From Sipunculus nudus (Eukaryota > Annelida > Sipuncula > Golfingiida > Sipunculidae), in NCBI GenBank assembly GCA_026874595.1, contig CM049306.1, positions 92,364,642 to 92,428,641 of the forward strand: 64,000 bases of DNA, in the 5' to 3' direction. A model generated the notes under the pieces. It saw only the letters and a program-made list of their open reading frames with translations, ran no database searches and had not been told where the DNA came from. The translations under genes and the position numbers were made by a program. Positions 48,102-58,989 of the stretch are shown here, piece by piece (position 1 is the first letter of the stretch; the number at the start of each line of letters is the position of its first letter).

Positions 48102-48709
48102 ATTTATCATTTATACATGTATGGACGGAGAGATATTGAAGATTCAGATGTATGCAATGAAAAACTTGAGTACAAAGCAGACAAAAATACGCAGCCAATT
48201 CAAGGTACAAGCAGATAAACAGAACCCTATTTTCTTTCACTACAGATATCACAATTTTATAGTGGTACCAAAAAAATCCTTATTGAATTAAAAACATATC
48301 AGATGGTCTCGGATATAAGTACATGATTCTTATGAAGATATTATTAATTAAAGTCTAGTTTAAATTAAAGATAATTATAGTACAGGAACACTTATTCCAG
48401 GACAAGCCCTGGCAGGTGAGTAAACGTGTAGTTTGCAACCGCCCTGTCAAGTCAAGAAGAACAAAATTTGTCCAAAATGTGACTGTGACCAGCGGGAGTG
48501 CTACTGCCAGTGTGGCCTTGATGTTTGGCCTTGGCCTCCAAAGAGCTCAACCAGGCCATGTCGATGGGCGATAAAGGGGGTCATGCCTCCTTAGAACTCA
48601 CCACGGCCACCTTGGCTTGCATGGCTGCTGATGAGTGAATAGCGGCAGAGACCACGTGTTTGTTGATTGGGGATGCAGCAGCCCTCAGCACGTGAGCCAG
48701 TGTCAGCAT
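37991..48709 (-). CDS. GATD3-like: ES1 / GATD3-like mitochondrial protein, complete, 7 exons
   Basis: This belongs to the ES1/ElbB branch of the DJ-1/PfpI class I glutamine-amidotransferase-like fold; GATD3 in man is mitochondrial and its reaction is not firmly settled. Exons in transcript order: 48709-48602, 47381-47329, 46518-46408, 45153-45034, 41123-41031, 38974-38818, 38116-37991. Together they are 768 bp, or 255 residues, with all phases consistent. Residues 1-36 are an Arg/Ala/Ser-rich presequence ([17 protein letters not shown]...). Family landmarks follow: [55 protein letters not shown], the nucleophile elbow GLCCIAP (Cys164/165), [11 protein letters not shown], and [20 protein letters not shown] near the C-terminus. 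The gene is convergent with the Abraxas-like gene, 3.5 kb from stop to stop. Its introns hold a pogo-like element, a foldback element and a tandem duplication. Confidence 0.96.
38818..38974 (-). CDS. GATD3-like: GATD3-like exon 6 (nucleophile elbow)
   Basis: Acceptor ttttttgcag|TTTGTG, donor GTCACT|gtatcc, phase 2 to 0. It encodes [15 protein letters not shown], then [20 protein letters not shown] and VKKNVT. The donor is weaker than the others but gives the correct frame and length to reach EAHVD in exon 7. Confidence 0.93.
39583..40857. mobile_element. pogo/Tigger-like non-autonomous DNA element (GATD3-like intron 5)
   Basis: It starts CAGTAGAACACTGAATATC and ends, read inverted, CAGTAAAGCGTCC. 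TA stands on both sides (39581-39582 and 40858-40859). Subterminal TTATCCGAA and TTCATCCGAA words are typical of pogo/Tigger ends. 1275 bp with no transposase. Confidence 0.65.
41031..41123 (-). CDS. GATD3-like: GATD3-like exon 5
   Basis: Acceptor catttacag|GAGTAC, donor ATCGG|gtaaaac, phase 2 to 2. It encodes [20 protein letters not shown], then [12 protein letters not shown], leading into the nucleophile elbow in the next exon. Confidence 0.96.
41588..44285. mobile_element. Foldback element E7 with tandem-repeat arms (GATD3-like intron 4)
   Basis: The left arm (about 41588-42780) and right arm (about 43345-44285) are inverted copies. Each is built from 279-bp units plus a unique outer part (CTGACCTTTCCTCTCTGCCC on the left, its inverse on the right). 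The loop of about 560 bp is AT-rich and unique. The right tip folds on itself (TATCCGC...GCGGATA). GGTGGCGCCACC-type palindromes occur twice per unit. No ORF of note. Confidence 0.8.
45034..45153 (-). CDS. GATD3-like: GATD3-like exon 4
   Basis: Acceptor cactgacag|GAACTG, donor AACCT|gtgagta, phase 2 to 2. It encodes [15 protein letters not shown] through [13 protein letters not shown], nearly identical in pattern to vertebrate GATD3. Confidence 0.96.
45396..45667. repeat. Degenerate tandem repeat, two units (GATD3-like intron 3... between exons 3 and 4)
   Basis: Two units of about 135 bp share TGACCTC..ATGAAAT, GGA.TTTGCC.AGAAT.TAA and the closing CCTG.TAAGTTATCA. Divergence is high. Confidence 0.5.
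46408..46518 (-). CDS. GATD3-like: GATD3-like exon 3
   Basis: Acceptor tttttcacag|GAGCC, donor GAACAG|gttagac, phase 2 to 2. It encodes [19 protein letters not shown], then [17 protein letters not shown], a hallmark of the ES1 family. Confidence 0.95.
47329..47381 (-). CDS. GATD3-like: GATD3-like exon 2
   Basis: Acceptor gtattgcag|GTCCTT, donor TCAGC|gtaaat, phase 0 to 2. It encodes [17 protein letters not shown], the first strand and loop of the fold. A second AG lies 12 bp inside the exon, but using it would delete VLAG. Confidence 0.93.
47487..48290. repeat. 441-bp-offset tandem duplication around (TA)n tracts (GATD3-like intron 1)
   Basis: Copy 1 (about 47490-47910) and copy 2 (47931-48290) share ATTCTTCTCCTCATATAC, CAGTGTCTTGACAGTTT, a (TA)n tract, ATGGACGGAGAGATATTG and the rest. 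They differ in TA length and structure and by a 3-bp indel (AAAGACAAA against AAAGCAGACAAA). Confidence 0.9.
48602..48709 (-). CDS. GATD3-like: GATD3-like exon 1 (mitochondrial presequence)
   Basis: ATG at 48709-48707 gives 36 codons ending KVAV, then donor GTG|gtgagttct, phase 0. KVAV joins VLAGSG of exon 2 exactly as RVALVLSG in the human protein. The leader has His/Arg/Lys but no acidic residue, as expected for a matrix-targeting peptide. It sits in a GC-richer patch (about 48.4-48.85 kb) that is probably also the promoter. Confidence 0.88.
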
Positions 48710-48898
48710 GTTAAAACACCCTGCCGGCCGCTGGGTCAAGTTCAAGTTCGATCACCGTCAGACAGACTTTGTATCCACTCACCAGAGGGCGACACTATCG
48801 CTAAGGTGATGCGCTTTCTGTGCTCCTCATTCAACATGTATTTTTGTATTGACTATTCATGACTCTGTAAACCTCGAAAGGGGTCTTTTGAGTTGAAT

Positions 48899-48935
48899 AA
48901 CTTTTATTATTATTTTTATTATTATTAATATTATC
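48899..48935 (+). repeat. (TTA)n tract upstream of GATD3-like exon 1
   Basis: A TTATTATT run follows GAGTTGAATAACTTTTATTA, which looks like the 3' tail of an old retroelement pointing in the plus direction. No body of such an element was recognised. Confidence 0.4.
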
Positions 48936-49778
48936 AATCAATCAAACATCAGGCTAATTATCATATGTCTCTCCCTCGCGAATCTGTGAGCTTATGTGAT
49001 AGTATTCCGGCGTTGTTTTTATTTTTCGTACACAAGACTGATGACCCCACCTGCAATGATTTGTGCACAGTGTATGCCCTTGCTTGTTTCTCAGGAGAGG
49101 TTGTGATATATCTGGCGCCAACTACAATCAGGTAGAGTGCACCTTCGATGGCTTTATCATACACAAAACTGGTGGCGCCACCTACGATCAAATTCATGTT
49201 GTGTACATGCAGGCCAGTATTTTAGGAGTGACGTTTAATTAATTGGTGCTTGCACTTGGGTTCAAAATGTTTAGTAATTACTTTGTACATGTACGTCTCG
49301 TCCGCTCTGTTTGCGGCCTTCTTAATAAAAATCTTTATGTAAAAATTATTACTGTTAAAAAATGTTTTTTGTTTTCTTTATCCAATGAGAATATTTTATT
49401 CTAGATTCGAGATCTTATATCAAATTATTTATTACTGCATACCCTATTTACCTGGAATTTGATCAAACTGATGTTTAGAACTGTCATTTAACTTGGGACC
49501 AAGTTCACCTCCTCGCCTCTATAACCAGATTCATCCTGACTTATCAGTCTTTATTCAAAATTGCTCCATCCCGCTCCTTTGATTACTTATATGATTTTAA
49601 CATTGCTTTTATTATAACATAAATAATTAATGCTTTCTTGAGCGGAATTGTAAAGCATTGAATGCTCAATCGCAAGTTTCAACCTTTCATACAGAAAATC
49701 TACCGCTGTTGGCATTTTCTATCAAGGGGAAGACACAAGGACATTCCAGAATATTCCCGATAATATGACGTCATGGTA

Positions 49779-49975
49779 GGGATTCCCGTCCGCACCTATC
49801 GTCCGCTTCCGTCGTGAATCGGTCCCAGTCCGATTTGTGCGGAGATTTGAGTGCGGTTGCGAAAGTAGATAGGTGTGAATGCACTGTGCATTTTTAACTG
49901 ATTCGAATTTGACGGACGACGGATGACGGAAGCGGGTCCCGAATGAAAAACGGACGGGTGTGAACGCCCCTTTAA
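49779..49975. mobile_element. CG-rich MITE-like inverted-repeat block
   Basis: CCCGTCCG...CGTCCGCTTCCGTC on the left is mirrored by GACGGAAGCGGG...CGGACGGG on the right, next to GTGTGAACGCCCC. CpG density far exceeds the surroundings. Exact ends and target duplication are not resolved. Confidence 0.45.
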
Positions 49976-50012
49976 ACCATAGCCGAAATATGAGTGATTT
50001 TACCCTAGACAG

Positions 50013-50691
50013 GAACAGGAACAGTTTATTCAGGAGAACAAGGCCTCAGGCCCAAAGTTCGAACATACATGTGGTACATATGTACCATCAACCAAAATAT
50101 TCAATTTCAAACATCAACTGCATTACCAATACGAACTAAGCAAAACTAAGCAGAACTAAGTAAAAATAAACTATGAATAGTAAAAACGTAATGATAAAGG
50201 AGAAAATGTGAAAAAAAAATACTTAATAAATAACCAAATAAAATAAAGAATAAAAAGAATACAAACAATAAAAAAAATCAAGAATTCGTGAATAATACAG
50301 ATACTTATATGCCTAGAAATTCATACAATATACTCACATATGGTATTCTGGCGGCTGAAATGTTAAGTTAAAGAAGTGTTAAAATATTATAAGATACATA
50401 ATACACAAAATTAATCAGTCTCCTATTGTTGATTTCCTTAAGCTGAAAGCATGGTATACATTAACAGCAAGTTTGGTTATTTCAACTGTATTTTCTGATT
50501 TTAATATCTTTTTAAAATTGTATTCTGTTGACTCTTGCATATCTTTTTCAAAATATTTAAACCGTAATTCCTAATATAAAGGACATTCCAACAGAAAGTG
50601 ACTCCCATATTCTATAATGTTATAACTATACCTTACTAAATAATTACAGAATCTTTCTTCTCTATCCAAGCCATTCTAGACAGACAAACTT
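50013..50691 (-). mobile_element. 5'-truncated LINE (C-terminal end of ORF2 and 3' tail)
   Basis: On the minus strand, about 50680-50400 reads EYGSHFLLECPLY, a stop, ELRFKYF..., then ITKLAVNVYHAFSLRK, the usual zinc-knuckle-like C-terminus of non-LTR ORF2. It has at least one in-frame stop. The 3' end is a short (TTCCTG)n tail. CCCTAGACAG flanks it on both sides (50003-50012, 50692-50701). Confidence 0.75.
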
Positions 50692-51312
50692 CCCTAGACA
50701 GACAAACAGATGGACACCATGCAAAAAAAGTTGTAGGTTGCGCCACCAGATTTATATATGATAAATATCTATTAAAGGTCTATACACATGCAAAATTTTA
50801 GGCCGATACGTCAAACCAGTCCTGAGATATTAGCGTGGATGTTTGCAGCGTAAATTTGATTGTAGGTGGCGCCACCTGTTATATAAACGAGAAACCTATC
50901 CATGATGTATACACATGCAAAATTTCAGGGGGATAAGTCAAGCCACTCCATATGAGTGATTTTAACCCAAGGCAGAAGAACAGATGGACGCTGTGCAAAA
51001 ATGGTTCCAGGTGGCGCCACCAGTTTTGTGTATGATATAAAGCTATCCAGAGCAACACTTATGCAAAACTTCAGCCCGATTGGTCTAACGAGTTCCAAGA
51101 TATGTGGGGTTATGTGTGAAAACAGACGCACAGGGGACGCTCTTCCGAGAGGAGAGGCCACCCCAGAATGAGTGCGCAGCAGCTCACATGTTACCCGATC
51201 ATAATTCCGAGTTTCGTAAAATTTCGTCCGGTGATTACGGAGGAGTATTCCGGAAGCCTATGCGGTGGCCGGTTGAAAACATAGTATCCCCAAAACTGTT
51301 CTGGCGGATACA

Positions 51313-54300
51313 ATTATGGTCAATTATGTTATCATGGAAGCATTTTACCTGGTTCGCATTAAGCCTGTAGGCCACTTTATTTAATAAGGGTGTAAATAAA
51401 AATGCATATTAAATTAAATCAGTTTCCACAGTTTAAGAATTTTATATTTATTTTCACTCACTGGGAAAAGTTAACCCCCCCCCCCCCACCCATTTTCCAC
51501 ACCCACTGTCTGAAATCCTTAGTTATGCACTGAAATGATTTTTTTTTGGGGGGGGGGAGTCCGGGTGAATTTATGACCTTCCAAGGAAGCACTCTTCTTT
51601 ATTTCTAAGATTTACCAGCATTGCAGCTTTTAGCTGTACAATTTTAGAATGCATCAACACTCTGTATCTTTTTTATATAACCTTCATAAATATTTGGAAA
51701 AAAATACGATCTCTTCTCTAATGACAAAGTTGCTAGGGGATTTTTAAATTGATGTTTATATACTTATTCATACTGGCACATTTGTATAGAAAAATAATCA
51801 GGGGTTATAACGCTGAATATGATATTTGACATGTTAACTTGTCACGTTTAGGCTGAAAAAAAAATATGTTTTTTTTTTCAAATCTACAATATTTTACAAA
51901 TAGCAACAGTTTATAGTTTTAAAACAAACCTCCGCTTCTTTATTTCTTTTTAAGTTGTCACAGAACATAAAAAATTAATTATTTATTTTAATTCTGTGAC
52001 AGAACTATTGATTATATGAGACATTACGTCATAAAAATATAGTGATATTAGGAAGTAAGAAACAAAATTGCTGACCAGTAACATGATAATTGATGAACAG
52101 ACGATTCAGCTGAGCTATTCACTGTCGTAAACATTTGCCAAAATGAACCGAGCAGCCATTTGTCTAATAACGAGGTATCGACCCTTAAGCCTGGAACCTT
52201 TATAAAAATTGTTAGATTGCAATGGGTCAAGAAAGTGACTTAACCTAACTTAGCTATATGATGGGGATACAAGATAGAAGAGAAGGAGTCCCCTTATTTA
52301 TATTTATAACTGCCAGACGTTGCATGCGACACCTGGTGAGAAATCTCGCACCTGTATGACACGTGACTGTATTAATATTTGCCTATACTAATATATACCA
52401 TGCATATAACCCCCTCCCCCCCCCTACCCCCACCCCCGGAGTAGGGGCCACTTATGTACAGGTTTAAAAATAAATTCTGATACTGAACCTGTTTTGACCT
52501 GAGAATTTGTTGTTTCTACAGTCAATCACGATCAAGAAAATTTGGGCTTGAGTACCTCATCTTTTCACAACCATGACGCGAATGCAGTGCAACCAAATTT
52601 ACCCCTCTGAGCAGTCCAAAACAAGCATTTGGACAACTCATTTTTGATTGCCAGAGATTTGAAAAATATTTGACAGATACTGTTAATTAGGTTTGAGATT
52701 ATGCTTAACATACATCAAAATCAAACAATGGGGCACAGTAATGCCACCTGGCATAATTTCTAGAGCAAACCAAGCAAGCAAAACCATTCACTAATCTCTT
52801 TCATGTTACGGCTTCGAGACAAAGTTCATCTGAATTAAAAGAACCACGTGACCTGAAGGTACGATAACCGTCTTGTGACTGGCACGTAAATTTTAACCTG
52901 AAGATGGGGCAACCTTTATTAGATTTCATTTGGCATGATATTTTTAATTGTACTGTTTTATTTCATTGTTATCCACTAGCTTACAAAATTTTACAGAGAC
53001 TGGTAAGCTATCGTTTGGAGTATATTGTACCATGCCCAACACCTGAGCCGGATTGTCCTCATTTTGACTTATGAAATCCAACCCCGTGAAAACATCCTCC
53101 CATATCCTCTATAATAAACAGTCTATCCTGTCCGGACAGCCAATCAGACAATATTTCCCCCTGACGATTGGGGTCACTTTCCTGCATGTGGCCTCTGTCC
53201 AACCTCCCATGAAAATGTTGTTGTTAAAGAGAAATCCTTGCACCTTAAAAAAATGGCATAGACTGGCCCAGTCTATGAAATGGTTAAGACTAATTTGTTG
53301 CCCCTGACAAAGTAATCAAACGTTCTCTCACGGTCAGGTAACACTTAGTGTCGGTACTACCACCTTGCGGCAAATTATATAACTATTTACCAATCTAGCC
53401 AACACGGAGCTATGTGTATCGGTGCATGAAAATTATTTACGCATTTTAGTAGCAAACAAATATACTAACGCCCTGGCAGGGCTTAAAATGGCATAACGTC
53501 TATATAGTAGTTAATCGACATCAGAGGAAACCGTCTGGAAGTACAGTTTTTGTCTAGCAATTATTTCGTCTAGTTCATTGACTGCCAGTATAGCATGTTT
53601 CGGCTAAATAATAATCCTCATTCAAATTTGGATACACCTTTTGGTCCTTATGTTGATTTAAACCTTTACTGCTGTGATAAGGTACTTTAATTTATGGGAG
53701 AAATTCTACATTGGACCTAAGCCCCCCTCCCGCCCGATGAACATTTGATTGTGCGATGCGTCATAGATAAATCACTGATAAATTACTGTTGCATTTCATA
53801 TTTTACACTTTTTTTGTTAATTTCATTTAAAAAGTGGAGAGGGCGGGGATATGCGCTCCTTTGCGGTCTAATGTTTATAAGTGTGGCCATGGCATTTATT
53901 AACTGTTTGCTAACCCTGCTACGCGTAGCCCGGACGTGAATTGTATATGAAACGCTGCTTTGTTCAACATGCAAACATCCGATACAGCACTGTGCAAGTA
54001 TTGTTCCCCACAGGTCTGGACTGAGGGGGGTACAGCTGCACTTGATACCTATTTTTAACGTGCAATGATTATAACAAATCTGTATAACTCTACCTATATC
54101 ACTTAATCGCTTTATGTAATTAGTGTATTTGCTATGTATATTCTGCCTATAAATGAACAAATGCTTTCATGCATCTCTCAGAGTCCTGCACCGTTGCCCG
54201 CAAGAAGTATATATATATATATATATATATATGCTGTTTACGTAATTTAAGAGTCCTTCAGCACCAATCTTGTTTACTTACATTATATATACAATGATTA

Positions 54301-55503
54301 TTTGTTCGATTCTTTGAAGTACAACACTTCCTTATCGTTTCTGAATATAAGTTATTGTTTTACGTCATTTGTTATTTCACACTGAGTCAGCTTATACTTC
54401 CGCTCTGCACATGCCGTTATTCATATGATGTTTATCCAAATTCAGAATATTTCCGCAAGATACTATACTGATGTTATGGGGATGACAAAAATGCAAGGTA
54501 AAACTGAAAAAAACCCAGTACATTCGACACAATTGAAATACATTTAGTGTAGCCTAATGTAAGGTGTACTTGTTTTACTAGAAAGTCGTCCTTGTTTATT
54601 TTTAGATACATATCATCTATATTATATATTTCAATATTTTCAAAAGGAAAATTATCGAGAAAATAAAGCCTTTGTGAAAAAAAGACCCAATTATACAGGT
54701 GAAGATCTGTTTATACCGTAGGGACCTTGTACATTATCTGTATATGACTGTAGCGACGCAAGGCAAAAGTTTTATATCATTTAGGTGCACAAGAACCTAT
54801 ACCTTTTGAAAAAGAATTTATGTGATTTCTGCCTTCCTCTGTGAATATATTAATGTTCTAAGGGTAACCTTTGTTGTGAAAAGTTTTAATAACGCCTTCG
54901 TGAAGGAAGTGTGAACTTGTTTATTAACAACATGTTTGTAAACACAGCAATGTTGACAAACAGGAAAAACATAGAACCTATAGTATTATAAGGTGATATA
55001 GAAAGGTCACTTGTTGTAAAACGCCTTTGTAAAGTTCTTGTTTTTCTTACTTGCTGTCAGATGACTTTGTTGAAACTGTTTTGATTATTTTGGCGGGCCC
55101 CTTATATCATAATCACGTTGATATAAACAAAACAAGCAGCACGTGTGCTGTGATATCAACGTTTTCTTGCCAATTGTTTTAAAGCACAAGGAATTATCTT
55201 TAGTTTATATAGGTCATACAGCTCATTTGGCCCCTTTACAATTAAAAGATCTTTTTATGTAATCCGTAAGACAAATATTTATAGTATGAATTATATGACA
55301 TTGTTTAATTTATCTGCTAATAATAAATTTCCACTTGTTTGATGTTAATTCACTGGATCCTTAATATGTAAAGATTTTGTGAACAATTTTTATATTCAAT
55401 TCATAGAATCCAATATATACTCAGTGAAGTATTTTCATGTGAATATGTACGTGAAGAACATTGTATTACGTCTTCAGCGTGCGGGCGTTTCGGTTAGCGC
55501 AAT

Positions 55504-55544
<41 letters not shown>

Positions 55545-55932
55545 AAGGTCCTAAAATAACGCCAGGGGGCAATAACAAATGACACAGGATCTGTTTAACC
55601 TGTCAATGTGTATGACATAAACCATTAATCACCGGTCGCACTACCTGTTTGTCTCACCTGATGAAGGACAATACGGATTCTTAACAACGTTACAGTATAT
55701 ACTTATCTGTGGTCACATTCATGAACACTCCTTTCATCCGTTGTGTCATTGCAGGAGGCACACTTCCGTTTAGCATGCAGAGATTTACAGGAAAGATATA
55801 CATGTATCTAAATAACAGTTGTGTACACTGTGGACACCATGGCCCCTGCGTCATACTTCATGCACGGCTCGGGTTGTATTCATCATGTTCATACAGAGCA
55901 GACGGACGTTTAGTGTATTTATTACGTTAATC
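51313..55932. other. Intergenic stretch upstream of the putative secreted gene
   Basis: AT-rich. Includes C13 (51475-51487) and G-runs (51548-51557), a hairpin with TGTCACAGAA/TTCTGTGACA arms (51957-52002), (TA)n at 54209-54232 and (CT)n at 55506-55543. No gene recognised; the ORFs at 53071, 53745 and 53783 have no family resemblance. Confidence 0.45.
55506..55543 (+). repeat. (CT)n microsatellite
   Basis: An uninterrupted run of about 19 CT dinucleotides, the only long CT tract noticed in the window. It lies about 390 bp before the signal-peptide start codon. Confidence 0.95.
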
Positions 55933-55969
55933 ATGGACAGTGGACTGTTTCTACTCTTCTTCTTACCAT
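55933..55969 (+). CDS. Signal-peptide exon of putative secreted gene
   Basis: The 37-bp coding part reads MDSGLFLLFFLP plus T, then T|gtaagtatc, a near-consensus donor. A (TA)n tract starts about 40 bp into the intron. Confidence 0.5.
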
Positions 55970-56011
55970 GTAAGTATCACTCACGTATGAAGTAGAACAA
56001 TATTAATAATA

Positions 56012-56080
<69 letters not shown>

Positions 56081-58989
56081 TGCATATATGTTACATAAAC
56101 TATTGTCTAAGTTTTATTAATAGCTCTTTAACAATTAAGTGTAAACAACATATACAAAATATACTCATATAACCACATACAAACAACATATACTCTTTTT
56201 ATTGGCAATGCAACAAGCAGATGTATGTATGCAAAAATGTCAGCTCCAGGATGAGGTCGGGAAAGACTTGGAGATTAAGAGAAATATTTAAAGAAAGCTC
56301 GAGAAATTTCGAGGGAGCACGTGAGACCTCGAGAGTGAGCTCAATGGGGTGGGGGGGGGGGGGGTACGGGGGGGGGGGGGGTGTTGGTTCATTCACATAA
56401 GAAATATCAGAATATACGTAATATTAATTCAAGCTACAAGAAATCTTTATTATGCTGTAACTATATACGTTTGCGTATGCTAGAGTTAGGCAGAGTTAGA
56501 TGTAACCAGTTAACCAGACTGACAAAGCTTGTACCCACTACATAATTCATGATGAATGAGGGACAAATCTGTTTAATAAATATGTTGGTCATGTGCTCTT
56601 GATAACGTACATACTCCTAATACAGTAATTCACTTCTTTAATATAGTAACGGTTTCCTCACAACTATATATATATCAGACTCATTATAGTATAACTGGAT
56701 AAACAGAGTACTGGTGTATATATTTTATCTAGTTATTAGCAAAAACTCATCTGATGTTCAATTAGCCGGACGGGAAGAAACTTGAATTATAAAATATTGC
56801 AAGGTCAATCATTGAACTGTAAACGTACAAATATGCACTTCAAATCAAATATTTTCTGTTATATTCTAATCATACCAGGTTTATCTTTATAAAAAAATGC
56901 AATATAACAAGCAAAGAGTATGAAACTTATTACCCAGTTGTTGAGCATTTTTGAACGCAGGGTATTTATTAAAAGTTACCTGAAGCTCCACAAGCTCGCG
57001 GTCACCATAAAATGAGGTTACTGTTACCAGTTCTTGACTTCTTTTTATATGTGCCCTTGTATTTAGTAAATTGTATTATTATATACTGTATTATTATTAT
57101 ACTGACAAAATTTGATTGTTAAAATAATCTATGGAAAAAAAATATATAAAAAAATAATGGAAGATTATGGTTTTGTCGGAACAAACATTAATTATTTAAT
57201 GACGTAAACAATAATCTCCTGTGACATATACCAACATCTTCCCTCATATACTTGTTTATTAGTTGTTTCGTTTAATGAATTTACTTTCCGCAAAGTTTGG
57301 GTATCAATTAACCCGAAAACAGCAAAGATATCTTTTGAGTGTGGAGCAAGTCCGGGTCTATAGATGTAGATTTTTTTATGTAGATTGCCTCTATCTCTAA
57401 CGGAGGTAATAAATAAATGCGGGTGTAAAAAAAATCTCTCTCCTCAGCGTGTATATACTAGAAACCATCTTTTAACTACGTGCTTATCGGTAGGTCCACT
57501 AACCGTTCATATAATAAATGCTTTCATCTTTTTTGTATTTTTGCAATACAATTCAGGATTTAAGTCGATACTGAAATATTAACATTTTAAAGCTTAAAGC
57601 GAGACAAATTTTAAATACGGAAAAGTGTGTCAAAATATGGAAAAGACGCATATAGGTATACGTTGTTTTTCAAATAAATTGAAGTTCAAACTATGATATA
57701 GACCAAATGTTATAGGAAAGTCTATAGGCAAATTGACATCATTTTTGAGATGTATCGACCCATATATCAAGGTTCATTCGTGCATAAAAGACTGTTAATA
57801 TTCCTTGATGACGCTCCTGAATCCGGATGAGGATCCGGATCCACACCAAAATCTAATCGATCCTTCATTGACCCATTTCCGAAATGATCTGAAAAATTTC
57901 ATGAGATTCATTTCATTTTTGCGAAAAGTTATATTGTCAACAAACACACAAACATACACACACAAACACTCAAACGGGGATTATTGCATACCCTCCGGCG
58001 GAGGCAATAAACCATGCATATTGTTACGCGTCATATACTTATATAGTATGTAATGGGTGCGTACAATCGATGGCTGATTATAGAGGTTTGTTTAATTTGG
58101 CACGTAGTCCGTCTAAACCTTATTGTTTCTGCCGAGCCTATAATTGCCTAGAGGCAGGTCTTTACCAAAACTGTATAAAGTATATGGTTAAAGAGCTATC
58201 TTTATCGATTTTACACTCTATGTCCCATACAGTATGAGAGACATTTCCACAAAACACACATTTAAATAACTGCATCCATGAACACAAGAGAACATTAGGT
58301 GTTTATTATGTGCACAATTAAGTGTTTTCTATAAAATGTATGACATACTAAAACTTATATGTAAAAATGACAACATAATAATTCTCTCCTTTTTCCGTAT
58401 TATCATTTATTCCCTGTGAGCATTTGATTATACAAAGTTAAACATTCCACCACAAATGTATATTGTGAACGGTTTCTACATATTTGATATAATATGATTA
58501 ACTAACAAATTTGATCATGAATATATAGCGTTTTAATTTCTATTCGAAATCTACAGCGTCATGTTAAACGTTCATCCTGGGAAAAGTAATGGAACATTTG
58601 ATAAATAACGGCCTGTGGACAAATGCTCATGCACACGTCGGCGAATAGATAACAATATTGTAAAATATAAGAATTATGACAATGTCATTTATTTGATAGA
58701 TCGGAATTTGATGATATAACTCAGTTGTTAAATTTAATTACATGTATAATTTTAATAAAAATACTTATATTATAACTAAATTGAATATTATTGCAATACT
58801 GTTTTCAGGGGTTGCTCATATATATATATATTTTTTCATGCACCATCAGGGAAACGAATGTATTGAGATTTGTGCTGTATTTTAGCATACGTGATTTGCC
58901 AGAGATCGCTTGGAAACAGGGGCACATCCGAGGTAGTTGTACCACTGATATACCGTGATGGACACCACCTTACCTCAACCAAAACACAG
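55933..58989 (+). CDS. Probable secreted protein, first two coding exons (partial, unidentified)
   Basis: ATG at 55933 opens MDSGLFLLFFLP, a signal-peptide core, cut after one base of the next codon by a strong donor (gtaagtat at 55970). The exon at 58886-58989 (acceptor gctgtattttag, donor ACACAG|gtacgtgag) has the matching phase and adds SYVICQRSLGNRGTSEVVVP, then LIYRDGHHLTSTKTQ. The joined 47-residue start has a likely cleavage after VICQ. The EVVVPLIYRDG stretch is reminiscent of metalloproteinase propeptides, but too short to assign. A candidate third exon is 60590-60622, which would add 11 residues in frame before a gtaagtaag donor, but its acceptor is poor. The rest would lie past the right edge. 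Confidence 0.45.
56012..56078. repeat. (TA)n microsatellite
   Basis: Uninterrupted TA run just inside intron 1 of the putative secreted gene. Confidence 0.95.
56346..56381 (+). repeat. Two G14-15 runs separated by TAC
   Basis: Long G-runs on the plus strand with G-quadruplex potential. The length is likely variable and prone to sequencing error. Confidence 0.9.
57820..58015 (+). repeat. Interspersed repeat, third copy of the family in intron 4 of the Abraxas-like gene
   Basis: Reads AATCCGGATGAGGATCCGGA, ACACCAAAATCTAATCGATCC, ATTTCATGAGATTC, an (AC)-rich stretch and CCCTCCGGCGGAGGCAATAA. The ending is a short palindrome that resembles 3' tails of RTE-type LINEs. Confidence 0.65.
58886..58989 (+). 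CDS. Second exon of putative secreted gene
   Basis: Between a pyrimidine-rich acceptor and a gtacgtgag donor, 104 bp are open in the phase left by the signal-peptide exon and end in phase 0. The residue mix (EVVVPLIYRDG) looks like real protein rather than chance AT-rich reading. Confidence 0.45.

Larger units (their letters stand above)
48972..51312. mobile_element. Foldback-related element E8, interrupted by other insertions
   Basis: 48972-49210 is left-arm type sequence and 50692-51312 (plus 49983-50012) right-arm type, both akin to E7 and containing GGTGGCGCCACC (49172, 50864, 51011). The right tip ends GGCGGATACAATT as in E7. The middle holds a CG-rich inverted-repeat block (49779-49975) and a LINE insertion (50013-50691). 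Confidence 0.65.

Noticed and set aside
47521-48252. Long ORFs of alternating Ile-Tyr residues on both strands
   Set aside because: They are translations of (TA)n tracts; both strands and several frames are open for that reason alone. The same holds at 63416-63682.
53890-54000. Minus-strand leader-like peptide (MLNKAAFHIQFTSGLRVA) as exon 1 of the GATD3-like gene
   Set aside because: No GT donor occurs in the needed phase after RVA. The exon at 48709-48602 has the right phase, donor and KVAV join, and is much closer.
58886-58989. Calling the putative secreted protein an ADAM-type metalloproteinase
   Set aside because: Only a propeptide-like EVVVPLIYRDG is visible; no zinc motif or other domain is in the window.
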